A stretch of DNA of 64,000 bases from Ruegeria marisrubri (GTDB lineage: Bacteria > Pseudomonadota > Alphaproteobacteria > Rhodobacterales > Rhodobacteraceae), in NCBI RefSeq assembly GCF_001507595.1, contig NZ_LQBQ01000023.1, positions 301,479-365,478 on the forward strand, given 5' to 3'. Shown in pieces: positions 56,320 through 64,000 of this stretch (the first letter of the stretch is position 1; the number at the start of each line of letters is the position of its first letter). The notes beneath the pieces were generated by a model. It was not told the origin of the DNA and made no database searches. It saw only the letters and a list, made by a program, of their open reading frames with translations. The position numbers were made by a program, and so were the translations under genes.

Positions 56320-57552
56320 TCAGCGCGTTCTGTTCTGCAAGTTGACTCCGAACTGCCGGTTTTGCGACTGCAGGTGTTCGAATACCGGGTGCCTGCCGGT
56401 ATGCACAGTGCCGTTTTTTTGCTGGTTGTCCAGGCCTTCGCTACCGGTGCCTCCCGGTTCGGAACTTCTCAGGATGGAGACGAGGCCGGCCACGGAAATA
56501 CCTGCAAGCAGCGAAACGATCGCCACGATTGCCAGTTGAACCTTTTTCGACGCCGTACTTGACTCGAGCGGAGGCACCGCATCTTCGATGACCCGGACGT
56601 TGCCTTCCTCATTCTCGGCGTAGGCCTGACTGTCGCGAAGTCTCAGTTTCAGGTTGGCAATCCGATCGGCCTGTTGTTGCTGAAGTTCGATCAAGGGTCT
56701 GAGTTTTGGCATCACGCTGGAGAGGTTTTCGACCTTCTTGCGATTTTCGACCATGGACCGTTCAATATAGTCGATCCGGGCCTCTTCCTCCTCGATTGCG
56801 ATATTCGTCGCCAACATCAGATCTTCGACGCCCAGGCGTTTCGAATAAAGTTCCTGGCGTGCCTCGAGCGCCGCCAAGTTGGTTCGCGACTGCCGCATCA
56901 GCCTCTCCAGATTGGCTTGATCCTGCGAGGCATTTTCGAGATCCGCCACGAAGAACTGGGGGTCGACGCCACCGAGCAGCTTGGAAATTTCATTCTCGAT
57001 TTCGGCAGCCTGGCTTACCGCAGCTCCAAGGCGGGTCAGCAACGTGGACCTTTCCGTAGCAGCATACAGGTCGCGCCTGCGATCCAGGAATGCACCCGTC
57101 AGGGCGTTGGTCAACTCGGCGGCTATGATGGGGTCTTTGTGCTTGACCGCGACCTTGACCACATAAGACCCGGTGATCAATTCGATGGTGGTCGCATCCT
57201 GCAACCAGACCACCGCCTTCCAGACGGAGTCTTCATCATCCGGCAATCCTGGGAAGGCGCGCTGGATTCCAACGGTTTCCAATGCCTGGCGACTGAGTTC
57301 CGGGTTGTCGAGCAACAGCATCTCGGCGTTGACGACGCCTTGGAAATCGCCCGGGTTGGGTGCTCTGATGCCGGATTCCGTGGAGTCGGGTACATACACA
57401 TACTCCCTTCCCAGAGCGAACAGGATCAGCGACCTTGCCTCATATACCGGAGCCTTTTGGAGCACGTAGTATGCAAGAACAGGGAAGACGCAGATTGCGA
57501 CGGTTGCGGCGATCCTTATGAAGCCTTTCGAAAATCTTATCTGCCCGTACAA
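56320..57552 (-). CDS. Polysaccharide chain-length determinant (Wzz/GNVR type)
   Basis: An inner-membrane protein of about 410 residues: N-terminal helix (IAATVAICVFPVLAYYVLQ), a long periplasmic part with coiled coils (EIENEISKLLGG..., LERLMRQSRTNLAALEARQELYSKRLG) and a C-terminal helix (VQLAIVAIVSLLAGISVAGLVSIL). It regulates polymer length or couples to export; the tyrosine kinase domain of BY-kinases is absent. No ATG is present; I chose TTG 57552 (LYGQIRFSKG) because GGGAG is well placed in front; TTG 57582 is another option. It lies next to the O-antigen-ligase-like gene across a divergent promoter region. Confidence 0.85.
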   Translation of the reverse strand: MYGQIRFSKGFIRIAATVAICVFPVLAYYVLQKAPVYEARSLILFALGREYVYVPDSTESGIRAPNPGDFQGVVNAEMLLLDNPELSRQALETVGIQRAFPGLPDDEDSVWKAVVWLQDATTIELITGSYVVKVAVKHKDPIIAAELTNALTGAFLDRRRDLYAATERSTLLTRLGAAVSQAAEIENEISKLLGGVDPQFFVADLENASQDQANLERLMRQSRTNLAALEARQELYSKRLGVEDLMLATNIAIEEEEARIDYIERSMVENRKKVENLSSVMPKLRPLIELQQQQADRIANLKLRLRDSQAYAENEEGNVRVIEDAVPPLESSTASKKVQLAIVAIVSLLAGISVAGLVSILRSSEPGGTGSEGLDNQQKNGTVHTGRHPVFEHLQSQNRQFGVNLQNRTR

Positions 57553-57947
57553 TTCCCAACTCCCAACACAACAAACGCACAAATACTCCGATCCAGCCTA
57601 TCACTTGAGCCTCGTTCTCACAACAAAACGCGATATTTTGGTTCGCGGAATGAAACTTTGCTATTTTTCGGCCAGAGACCTAGACTTCCTTGGTAACTAT
57701 TGGCTTTGAGTAATTTCCTGACGGACCGGGTTATTCCCTTGAGGGGCGTCAAGCATCACGTCTTTTGGATCTCTGGCCAGGCCGCTGGCCCAACGAGACG
57801 CCCGGGAACGCGACGAGTCCGCTGCGGGGAGGGTGCGGTGATCGGTTTTCGAGTTCCTATGTCCCATGTAGTTCATTGCGTTTCCCAGCAATATCGCGGG
57901 TCGATCCTGACGCGGCATGTTTCGCTGTTTTTCAAGGAGTTGCCGCA
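57553..57947. other. Divergent intergenic region of the polysaccharide cluster
   Basis: About 395 bases without a supported gene, relatively AT-rich at 57590-57720. TTGGTT (57638) and TATTTT (57662) at 18 bases form a weak promoter candidate towards the ligase-like gene. Nothing else stands out. Confidence 0.45.
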
Positions 57948-59396
57948 ATGATCATGACAGGGCAACGCAAGGAACTTGCGACGATCGTCGGGGTCGGTCT
58001 CATCGTTTTTTGGGTCGCGTTGGTAATCGGGGATTCCTCGCCGGTTAAGCTGGCCGCTCTGGTCGTCTTTTGGGGCGTTTGCGTGTTGACGCTGCTTAAG
58101 CCATTGATCGGCCTGTCGATACTGGTCGTGATGATCGTGTCGAACCTATCTAACAACTTGATAGAAATTGGTTTTCCCGGACCGTCCGTGGCCAAGCTCG
58201 CGGCGCCGGGATTGATCGCCTTGCTTGGTGCACGCTACTTGCTCTGGGGGGATCGGCCCTATGTCGGCTGGCTCGCGCTGTGGCTGATGGTGGGCTTTCT
58301 CGCGCTCAAGTTGTTCGGCGCGACCTACGCTGTAGATTGGCGCGTCACTCTCGACGTCGCTTCGGGCTTCGGCAAGGATGCGATCATTGCCATGCTCGCC
58401 CTTGCGTTCATGAATTATCGAAACGGCGTTAAAACGGTCGTGCTTTCGGCGGTTTTGACCGCCGCTGTGATCTGTGCATTGGGGTTAGTGCAGGTGATTG
58501 GTTATTCGTTGCCATCGAATCTGGAGATTTTCGCACATTTCGGGCGCTTCCACGGCCGGTTCGAAGGGCCGATCGATGATGCAAACTTCTTCGCCGTCGT
58601 CCTGGTGTTCTGCATACCGGCGGCACTTTTCCAGTTGCTGCAGACGCGCAATCCACTCAAGCTCATCTTCTGGTCCATAGCGCTCGCCCTGTTGCTGTTC
58701 GGCTTTCTGGCCACGCAGTCACGAGGAGGAATTGTCGCTTTGAGCGTGGCATTCGGCATCTTGTTTCTTCGATTGAACGCGAGCCAGAAACTTGCCGCGA
58801 TAGTGGCGCTCGCCGGACTTGCCGTCGTGGCAGCGACCTTGTTGGGGCCGGAGGTTTTCGACAGGCTCTCGACGATCGTCGACTTGGTGCAGGAACAGCG
58901 GGTCGATCTCAGCACAGAGGGTCGACTCGTCAGTTGGGCCGTAGCGGTCGAGATCTTCTTTTCCAATCCCTGGCTGGGGGTTGGGGGTGGGAATTTCAAC
59001 ATCCTTTTTCAGGATTTGGCCCTGGAAATGGGACTGATGTTCCGTGGCGAAGGCCGGTCCACGCACAGCCTGTATCTGGAGGTTCTGGCGGAACAGGGCA
59101 TACTGGGACTGCTGTATTTCCTCTTCATCATTTGGTGTGCAGCTGTCGGTTTGCTTGGGGCGTACCAACAGGCGAAGACGCATCGCAACAAACGTCTGGA
59201 AAATCTTTATCTGGCCTTGGGGGCAGGTCTTGCCGGGTATTTGACGGGAATGGCATTGCTGCATGACGCCTATCCGCGTTTTCTTTGGATCCTGATAGCC
59301 CTTGCCATCGAGGCCGGGCGAATCGCGCAGTTGAACTTCGAACGGCAAAACACGGAGACACCGCATCGTAGCGAAAATGCCAGCGCAGAAGCTTAG
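57948..59396 (+). CDS. O-antigen ligase / polymerase family membrane protein
   Basis: A 482-residue protein with about twelve hydrophobic helices. The Wzy/WaaL signature region is present: the large periplasmic loop with STEGRLVSWAVAVEIFFSNPWLGVGGGNFNILF and the H in STHSLYLEVLAEQGILGLL, which is the conserved H-N/S-x-Y-L motif. It would polymerise repeat units or ligate polymer to a lipid carrier. The start ATG 57948 follows AAGGAG. It is the only plus-strand gene of the cluster. Confidence 0.88.
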   Translation: MIMTGQRKELATIVGVGLIVFWVALVIGDSSPVKLAALVVFWGVCVLTLLKPLIGLSILVVMIVSNLSNNLIEIGFPGPSVAKLAAPGLIALLGARYLLWGDRPYVGWLALWLMVGFLALKLFGATYAVDWRVTLDVASGFGKDAIIAMLALAFMNYRNGVKTVVLSAVLTAAVICALGLVQVIGYSLPSNLEIFAHFGRFHGRFEGPIDDANFFAVVLVFCIPAALFQLLQTRNPLKLIFWSIALALLLFGFLATQSRGGIVALSVAFGILFLRLNASQKLAAIVALAGLAVVAATLLGPEVFDRLSTIVDLVQEQRVDLSTEGRLVSWAVAVEIFFSNPWLGVGGGNFNILFQDLALEMGLMFRGEGRSTHSLYLEVLAEQGILGLLYFLFIIWCAAVGLLGAYQQAKTHRNKRLENLYLALGAGLAGYLTGMALLHDAYPRFLWILIALAIEAGRIAQLNFERQNTETPHRSENASAEA

Positions 59397-59565
59397 CAGA
59401 TCGTCACCAGCCTCCGCTGCCTGGCAATCGACGGAGGCGACATGTCTCGATCCGCGTTTTTCCGTGCTCAGCCGGTAGGAAGGAAGCCAATGCCGGAATG
59501 ACAGGGCGAAACACCCGACCGGCGCCATGCACCTGAACGGGAACTGGCCGCCGCAATCCTGCGGG

Positions 59566-60732
59566 TCAGTTCGTGACTTCTTCGAACTTGACGACCAGAA
59601 CGTCGCCGGGTTGAATTTCGCTGGTCAAATCGACCTGCTCCGGCTGCCCTTTCGTGCCGGCGCGATACACTTCGAAAACGGTTTCGACCTTCGTGTTCAC
59701 GGCCATCGCGGCGGTCGGTGAAACCTGCCGCAAATAGTCCATCGAAGCGTTGAGCTGGGACCGCAGCAACTGAATTCTTTCTTCCGCTGCAATTTTCCCG
59801 GAAAGCAAGTCACGGTGATAGCGGGCTAGCGCGACATCGCTCTCGTTGCGGGCGTTCACGGCGGTCTGCTCTGCCCGGGCGGCATAAGCCGTCGTCTGCA
59901 ATTCATCGGAACGGAAGTTGTCCGCCTCGACCTTCAGCTCGACCAATCTGTCGCGCCGGGACAGACCTTGCGCCACCAGGCTGTTGATATCCGCAAGCTG
60001 TTCCTCGGTGACCTGCAGCTGGCGGGCAATGAGTTCGCGTCGTTGCGCGTAAAGTTCGGCCTCGGCATTGGCCAAGGCTTCCCTGCGAGTGAACCCTTCG
60101 ATCGATTCGTTCAGAATTTCCCGGTCCTTGGTCAGAAGTTCGACCTGATCAGGATCGATATCTTCGGGCGCGGCCGCGTCACCTTGGGCTTCGCGGCCCT
60201 CCAGCCGGGCAAGTTCGGCCGTGATCGCTTTCAGCCGGTTTTCGGCAAACCCCAGGCGAATTCGGGCTTCCAGCGCGCGCTGCTGCACGTCCAGAACGTT
60301 GCGTTCATTCGTGGTTTCGGCTCGGCCTCTTTCATATCCTCCGGCAAGCGCAATCGCCTGGATGACCGTCATCCCGCGCGCATACGGATAGGAGCCCGGC
60401 GTCTGCACGTTGCCCATGACAAAAATCGGCCTGTACTCTGCCATTTCCACGACAACCGAAACCGAGCCGTCGAACAATTCGTCCGCACGTTTGATGATGA
60501 TGTCCTCGATTTCGGCCAAAGTGTGCCCTGCGGCCTGCACTTTTCCCAGCTTGTGAAGTTGAAACGAACCGTCACCCCTGACTTCGGTGACGCGTGAAAA
60601 TTCGTTTTGCCCGAGGATCGAAACGTTCAGCTTGTCGCCGGGTCCGACTTTGTAGTTCTCCGCTGCAGTTTGAGACACACAGGCGACGCACAGGACAAAC
60701 GCCCAAAACAGCTTTTTTACGATTGCTTGCAT
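59566..60732 (-). CDS. Polysaccharide export protein (ExoF/Wza-like)
   Basis: A 388-residue protein with a signal peptide (to about residue 24, TAA/ENY), a poly-export domain (YKVGPGDKLNVSILGQNEFSR), a SLBB-like segment (FVMGNVQTPGSYPYARGMTVIQAIALAGG) and then a long coiled coil (about residues 150-345). The coiled coil and the lack of a lipobox cysteine resemble ExoF of rhizobial succinoglycan systems more than classical Wza. It would be the periplasmic/outer-membrane conduit. It is followed closely upstream by the two GT4 genes on the same strand. Confidence 0.87.
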   Translation of the reverse strand: MQAIVKKLFWAFVLCVACVSQTAAENYKVGPGDKLNVSILGQNEFSRVTEVRGDGSFQLHKLGKVQAAGHTLAEIEDIIIKRADELFDGSVSVVVEMAEYRPIFVMGNVQTPGSYPYARGMTVIQAIALAGGYERGRAETTNERNVLDVQQRALEARIRLGFAENRLKAITAELARLEGREAQGDAAAPEDIDPDQVELLTKDREILNESIEGFTRREALANAEAELYAQRRELIARQLQVTEEQLADINSLVAQGLSRRDRLVELKVEADNFRSDELQTTAYAARAEQTAVNARNESDVALARYHRDLLSGKIAAEERIQLLRSQLNASMDYLRQVSPTAAMAVNTKVETVFEVYRAGTKGQPEQVDLTSEIQPGDVLVVKFEEVTN

Positions 60733-60771
60733 CTACTCGTCTCCAATCTACAGAATTCACCTTAACATGTA

Positions 60772-61899
60772 TCAATCGTCAGAAATTCGAACTGCCGATG
60801 CAGGCCGCGAATAGACCGACCACAGCCGGTCTGTCATGGCAGCCGAAGAATATCGTGTGCGCACCGTCTCCAGACCGGCATTGCCGAGACGGCGGCGGGC
60901 AGACGGGTCAGAGATCAAGTGCCCGATCGCTTCTGCCAATGCCGTAGGATCTGATGGCTGCACCAGCATGCCATTCTCGCCGTCATTTATCAAATCCGGT
61001 ATGCCGCCAACCGCCGTTGAAACGACGGGGACGGACATGGCCATCGCCTCCAGCAGCGCCATCGGCAGCCCTTCCCACCTGGATGCAAGGGTGAAAATGT
61101 CGACAGCGGCCAGCAGTTCCGGCATTTCCCGCAGGTTGCCGGTGAAAGTCACCCTGTCGTCGCCCAGGCCGAGATCGCGTGCGCACTCCCTGATATCTGC
61201 CGACAGCTCACCTTCGCCTGCGATCAGGAAATGCGCCTGCGGGTAGCGCTCTGCAAGTTGCGAGGCGGCCAGCAGAAAGTTTGCATGATCCTTCTGCTCC
61301 GAAAGCCGGCCTATCTTTGCAATCACCACCGCATCGTCCGGTATCCCATAGCCGGACAGGTCCATTGGCGGAACGTGACCGGCGTTGAAACGGTGCAGAT
61401 CGACGCCGTTCTGGATCACTTCGATGGCGCTGCGGTCGCAGCCGCCGTATTCGGCGACATAGTCTGCGACATTGCTGGTCACCGCCAGACAGGCATCCGC
61501 GCCACGGGTTATTTCGCGATAGATTCCCGAGAAAATGGCGTTCTTTCGCCACGGATCGGTGTTGTGCAGGGTCAAAACACGGCGGCGTTTCGAAAGGCGC
61601 GCAGCCAGCTGGCCGACGAGATCGCTCTTGGTCAGGTGGGTATGGACGACGTCCGGATCCCAGGCCCGCATCAGTCTGAGCGCGCGAAACAAAGCAAGCG
61701 GATCCCGCAGCCCGTGCCGGCTGAGCCGCGTCGCTTCGACCCCGCGCCGGACGACTTCGGGCTCCAGCGGCCCCGGTGTGAAATAGGCGACGCGTGCCGC
61801 GTCTCCACGTCGTCGTGCAGCATCGAGAAGATCAAGAAGAAGGGTCTCGGCCCCGCCGACACGAAGGCTGTCGATGACATACAAGAGCCGAAGACTCAC
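60772..61899 (-). CDS. Glycosyltransferase family 4 protein
   Basis: A 375-residue GT-B enzyme: LRLLYVIDSLRVGGAETLLLDLL at the N-terminus in the usual G-G-A-E form, VVHTHLTKSDLVGQLAA, IAKIGRLSEQKDHANFLLAA in the donor domain, and SRWEGLPMALLEAMAMSVPVV with the E-x7-E pair. The start is GTG 61899, overlapping the stop of the preceding gene by 4 bases (GTGA). Its sugar is unknown. It shares organisation with the next gene and the export gene. Confidence 0.9.
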   Translation of the reverse strand: MSLRLLYVIDSLRVGGAETLLLDLLDAARRRGDAARVAYFTPGPLEPEVVRRGVEATRLSRHGLRDPLALFRALRLMRAWDPDVVHTHLTKSDLVGQLAARLSKRRRVLTLHNTDPWRKNAIFSGIYREITRGADACLAVTSNVADYVAEYGGCDRSAIEVIQNGVDLHRFNAGHVPPMDLSGYGIPDDAVVIAKIGRLSEQKDHANFLLAASQLAERYPQAHFLIAGEGELSADIRECARDLGLGDDRVTFTGNLREMPELLAAVDIFTLASRWEGLPMALLEAMAMSVPVVSTAVGGIPDLINDGENGMLVQPSDPTALAEAIGHLISDPSARRRLGNAGLETVRTRYSSAAMTDRLWSVYSRPASAVRISDD

Positions 61900-63083
61900 C
61901 ACTGCAACCCTTCGGCAGAGGAAGAGGCCGTAACCCCGGGGGCATGTTCCAGTATCCGCCTTGCAACGGCCTCCCAGGTGAACTGCCGGCCCCGGTCCAG
62001 CCCGGCACGCCCCATTTCGCGGCACGTTCCCGCGTCCGCGAGAACTTCGTACAGGGCCTGGGCCAGGTCGGCACTGCTATTTGGCTGCACCAGGCGGCCG
62101 GTTTCGCCATCCAGAACGATTGCTCCGATATCCCCTACGGTGGTCGAGACCACCGGCAATCCGAACTGCATCGCTTCCAGAAAGACTATCCCGAACGGTT
62201 CCACCCGAGACGGCATGCAAAAACAGGATGCGCGCTGGAAATATTCCTCGATCTCCGAGATCGGCAGCCTGCCGAGAACCTCACAGCCGTCCGCCGCAAC
62301 GTCAGGGGAACATCCTACGATGGTCAGGGTGACATCCGGCAAGCGCCGCTTGAGTTGGAGAAACGCGTCCACCAACTCAGGGCCGCCCTTGCGTTCCCAA
62401 TCGACGCCGACGAACAGGATATTTCTGCGCTTGTAGCGTTCGACGGATGTGCTGGGGGCTGTTTCAGGTCTTACGGATGCGCCTGCACCGATGGCCGAAA
62501 CCTTTTCCGATGAGATGCGATACTCATCAACGAGAAAGTTCCGGATCTTTGGCCCAAAGGTAAAGACATGCGCGGCGTCCTCGTAGATCTGGCGTTCGCA
62601 TTCCAGCCAGGCCTGCGACGGATGCCCGGTTCCAGCCTGGTCTTCGTCGGCAAGACGGGCACGGGCGACATGGTCGGTGTAGACGTAATTTGGACAGCCA
62701 GGAAGCGCGGCGGAAAAGATCGATTGTGTCTGCACGGTGAAATCGAACCGGCGGCCACCGAAACGCCGCTGCAACATGCGACTGACGGCCTCGAAGTAGC
62801 TGCGGCTTCGAAACAGGCGGTATCGAAGAATTTCGCGCGATCCAAAGCTCGACACTCCGTATTCGCGCGCAACACCCGACAGGCAACGCAACAAGGTCGG
62901 ATAATCGGTACGCAGCGCGTCGGACACGCTGAACGTCTCGAAGTCCACCTCAGGGAATTCCCTTTCAAAGGCCTTCAGCAACTGCGCGTTGATATGCGAG
63001 AACCCGCCAAGCGTTACGAGGAGCGCTTTCACGCTTGCGCCCTGGTCCGGGTGTCGGTCAGCGGCAGTGATAGTGTCTCGCAT
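61896..63083 (-). CDS. Glycosyltransferase family 4 protein
   Basis: A 395-residue GT-B enzyme. The N-terminal half is divergent (ALLVTLGGFSHINAQLLKAFE), while the C-terminal half has NILFVGVDWERKGGPELVDAFLQL, VGCSPDVAADGC, and SRVEPFGIVFLEAMQFGLPVV with the E-x7-E pair. ATG 63083 follows AGGAGG; a GTG at 63032 is possible. First gene of a GT-GT-export transcription unit. Acceptor and donor sugars are unknown. Confidence 0.88.
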   Translation of the reverse strand: MRDTITAADRHPDQGASVKALLVTLGGFSHINAQLLKAFEREFPEVDFETFSVSDALRTDYPTLLRCLSGVAREYGVSSFGSREILRYRLFRSRSYFEAVSRMLQRRFGGRRFDFTVQTQSIFSAALPGCPNYVYTDHVARARLADEDQAGTGHPSQAWLECERQIYEDAAHVFTFGPKIRNFLVDEYRISSEKVSAIGAGASVRPETAPSTSVERYKRRNILFVGVDWERKGGPELVDAFLQLKRRLPDVTLTIVGCSPDVAADGCEVLGRLPISEIEEYFQRASCFCMPSRVEPFGIVFLEAMQFGLPVVSTTVGDIGAIVLDGETGRLVQPNSSADLAQALYEVLADAGTCREMGRAGLDRGRQFTWEAVARRILEHAPGVTASSSAEGLQW

Positions 63084-63158
63084 CAGTCGCAGCCTCCTCT
63101 CGGGCCGTTGAGGCCTGCCGAGCGGCACCGACGCGCCGCCCGTCCAGTTTTACTCCAT

Positions 63159-64000
63159 CTAGGCGAACAAATCGTCGACAAACTGGAAGTCGATGTAATC
63201 GGTGCGCAGAGGTTCGCCGCCGTCACTGGTGCCGACGATCTCGATGACGTCGCCGGTGGACAGCGCCACGCCGCTGATGGTGCGCTCGACAAAGGAGGTC
63301 TGGTCGGCAAGCGGCCCGCCGGCATCGAGGTTCCAGACGAAGCTGTCGATCTGGGTGCCGTTCACCAGAACGCTCATCTGCGATTGGCCGTCGGACTCGT
63401 CGAAATGGCCGAGGCCGAGGTCGTAGACGCCGCTGGCCGCCGTGAAGGTATAGGACGCCCTCTGCTCGCCGCTGTCGCCGGCCTGCAGGAACTGGTCGCC
63501 CGAGCCCTGGCCGTTGTTCTTCACGACAAAGCCGCTCAAGATGGTGAAGGTCTCCGCCTCGACCCGGAACGGATCTGATGGTGGCGGCGGCGGGGGCGAG
63601 GACAGATCGACCGTGAAGCCATCCAGCGTCGGGTCGGCGGCCACCGGGTTGCCGCTGGTGTCCAGCACCTCGCCCGCCGCGAGCGCGACGGTATAGGCGC
63701 CGTCATCGGCCGAATCCCAGCTCCCGCCCGGCGCCGCGACGGTGTAGGTCGCCGTGCGCGGGGTGCCGTCGCTGTTGGTGTCGACGCTGACGCCGGTCAC
63801 CGAAAGCGCGCCGCCCGGCCCGGTCACCGTGATGTCGCTCAGGCCGATGCTGGACACGTCGAGCGAGACGTTGTCCGAGAAGGTGACGGTGATGTCGGTG
63901 GTCGTCGTTCCGTCCTGGGCCGGTCCGATATCGGGCGCCGAGGACGACTGAACGACCGGCGCCGTCGTGTCGCCGCCTCCGCCTCCGCCGCCGACAAGCT
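63159..64000 (-). CDS. Secreted Ig-like / carbohydrate-binding-module protein, 5' part outside the window
   Basis: The frame is open to the window edge, so the N-terminal part is missing. Visible in order: a Gly-rich linker, one Ig-like bacterial repeat (TDITVTFSDNVSLDVSSIGL ... TATYTVAAPGGSWDSADDGAYTVAL), a polyproline linker, and a C-terminal beta-sandwich (FRVEAETFTILSGFVVKNNG, FDESDGQSQMSVLVNG) like CBM6/CBM35-type sugar-binding modules. The protein ends with DFQFVDDLFA and no obvious sorting signal. Next to polysaccharide genes it may be a surface or matrix protein that binds the polymer, or part of a polysaccharide lyase; that is inference. Confidence 0.75.
   Translation of the reverse strand, partial: LVGGGGGGGDTTAPVVQSSSAPDIGPAQDGTTTTDITVTFSDNVSLDVSSIGLSDITVTGPGGALSVTGVSVDTNSDGTPRTATYTVAAPGGSWDSADDGAYTVALAAGEVLDTSGNPVAADPTLDGFTVDLSSPPPPPPSDPFRVEAETFTILSGFVVKNNGQGSGDQFLQAGDSGEQRASYTFTAASGVYDLGLGHFDESDGQSQMSVLVNGTQIDSFVWNLDAGGPLADQTSFVERTISGVALSTGDVIEIVGTSDGGEPLRTDYIDFQFVDDLFA

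Noticed and set aside
59397..59565. GCCTCCG...CGGAGGC inverted repeat after the ligase-like gene
   Set aside because: The loop of about 16 bases is long and no T-run follows, so it is a poor terminator candidate.

Overview
The window looks like chromosome of a marine alphaproteobacterium of the Rhodobacteraceae (Roseobacter group, Ruegeria-like). The reasons are the GC-rich coding bias, an intact petABC cytochrome bc1 operon with a PetP/PetR-type regulator pair, a cytochrome c2 homologue, a Hint-domain protein, a preQ0/preQ1 operon and several genes that are typical of roseobacters. I give no species name because nothing in the sequence fixes it.

Layout. 1-4202: 3' nine-tenths of gltB (5' end outside the window). 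4.3-13 kb: single housekeeping genes (Hint protein, mtgA, FzlA-like GST, queG, an HyuA-type ATPase, msrA/msrB, glutathione peroxidase, a DMT transporter, an HU protein). 13-19.7 kb: AMP nucleosidase and adenine deaminase as a purine salvage pair, then a VOC protein, a LysR regulator divergent from a class II aldolase, and a sterol-desaturase-like membrane oxygenase. 19.8-22.1 kb: queC-queD-queE-queF behind a preQ1-I riboswitch. 22.1-27.1 kb: a GlxA-type regulator divergent from an acyl-CoA dehydrogenase / NDP-forming acyl-CoA synthetase / CaiD-like hydratase operon, probably for carnitine or gamma-butyrobetaine. 27.2-32.7 kb: methyltransferase, epimerase, and a dxs-ispA-xseB-deacetylase operon. 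32.8-39.4 kb: petP-petR, ilvE, cobO, transporter, HD hydrolase, aroC, PaiB-like protein. 39.4-43.1 kb: cytochrome c2 homologue and petABC. 43.2-46.7 kb: a PepSY / cytochrome b561 / membrane LuxR trio, mtaB, dapF. A tRNA-Lys at 46.9 kb is followed by a graveyard (decayed MmeI-type restriction-methylase gene, IS3 end, IS110 end). 48.6-53.4 kb: a NarL-type two-component system, an extremely acidic secreted protein, cytochrome c' and a CDF metal exporter. 53.5-55.05 kb: remnants of a glycine-betaine-demethylase-like gene pair cut by an IS3 element. 55.06-64 kb: exopolysaccharide genes, ending in a secreted carbohydrate-binding protein that runs off the window.

Most interesting signals: (i) a GGACYAAAGTC dyad found once before the histidine kinase and twice between the acidic-protein and cytochrome c' genes, which suggests a small undescribed two-component regulon; (ii) a perfect ATGTCA-N7-TGACAT dyad between petP and ilvE that overlaps the ilvE -35 box, a candidate PetP operator; (iii) three copies of a hairpin-plus-GATGAAG intergenic repeat; (iv) the preQ1-I riboswitch whose tail contains the queC ribosome-binding site; (v) the two decayed IS-scarred regions. 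All functions are assigned by reading translations; no database search was run.
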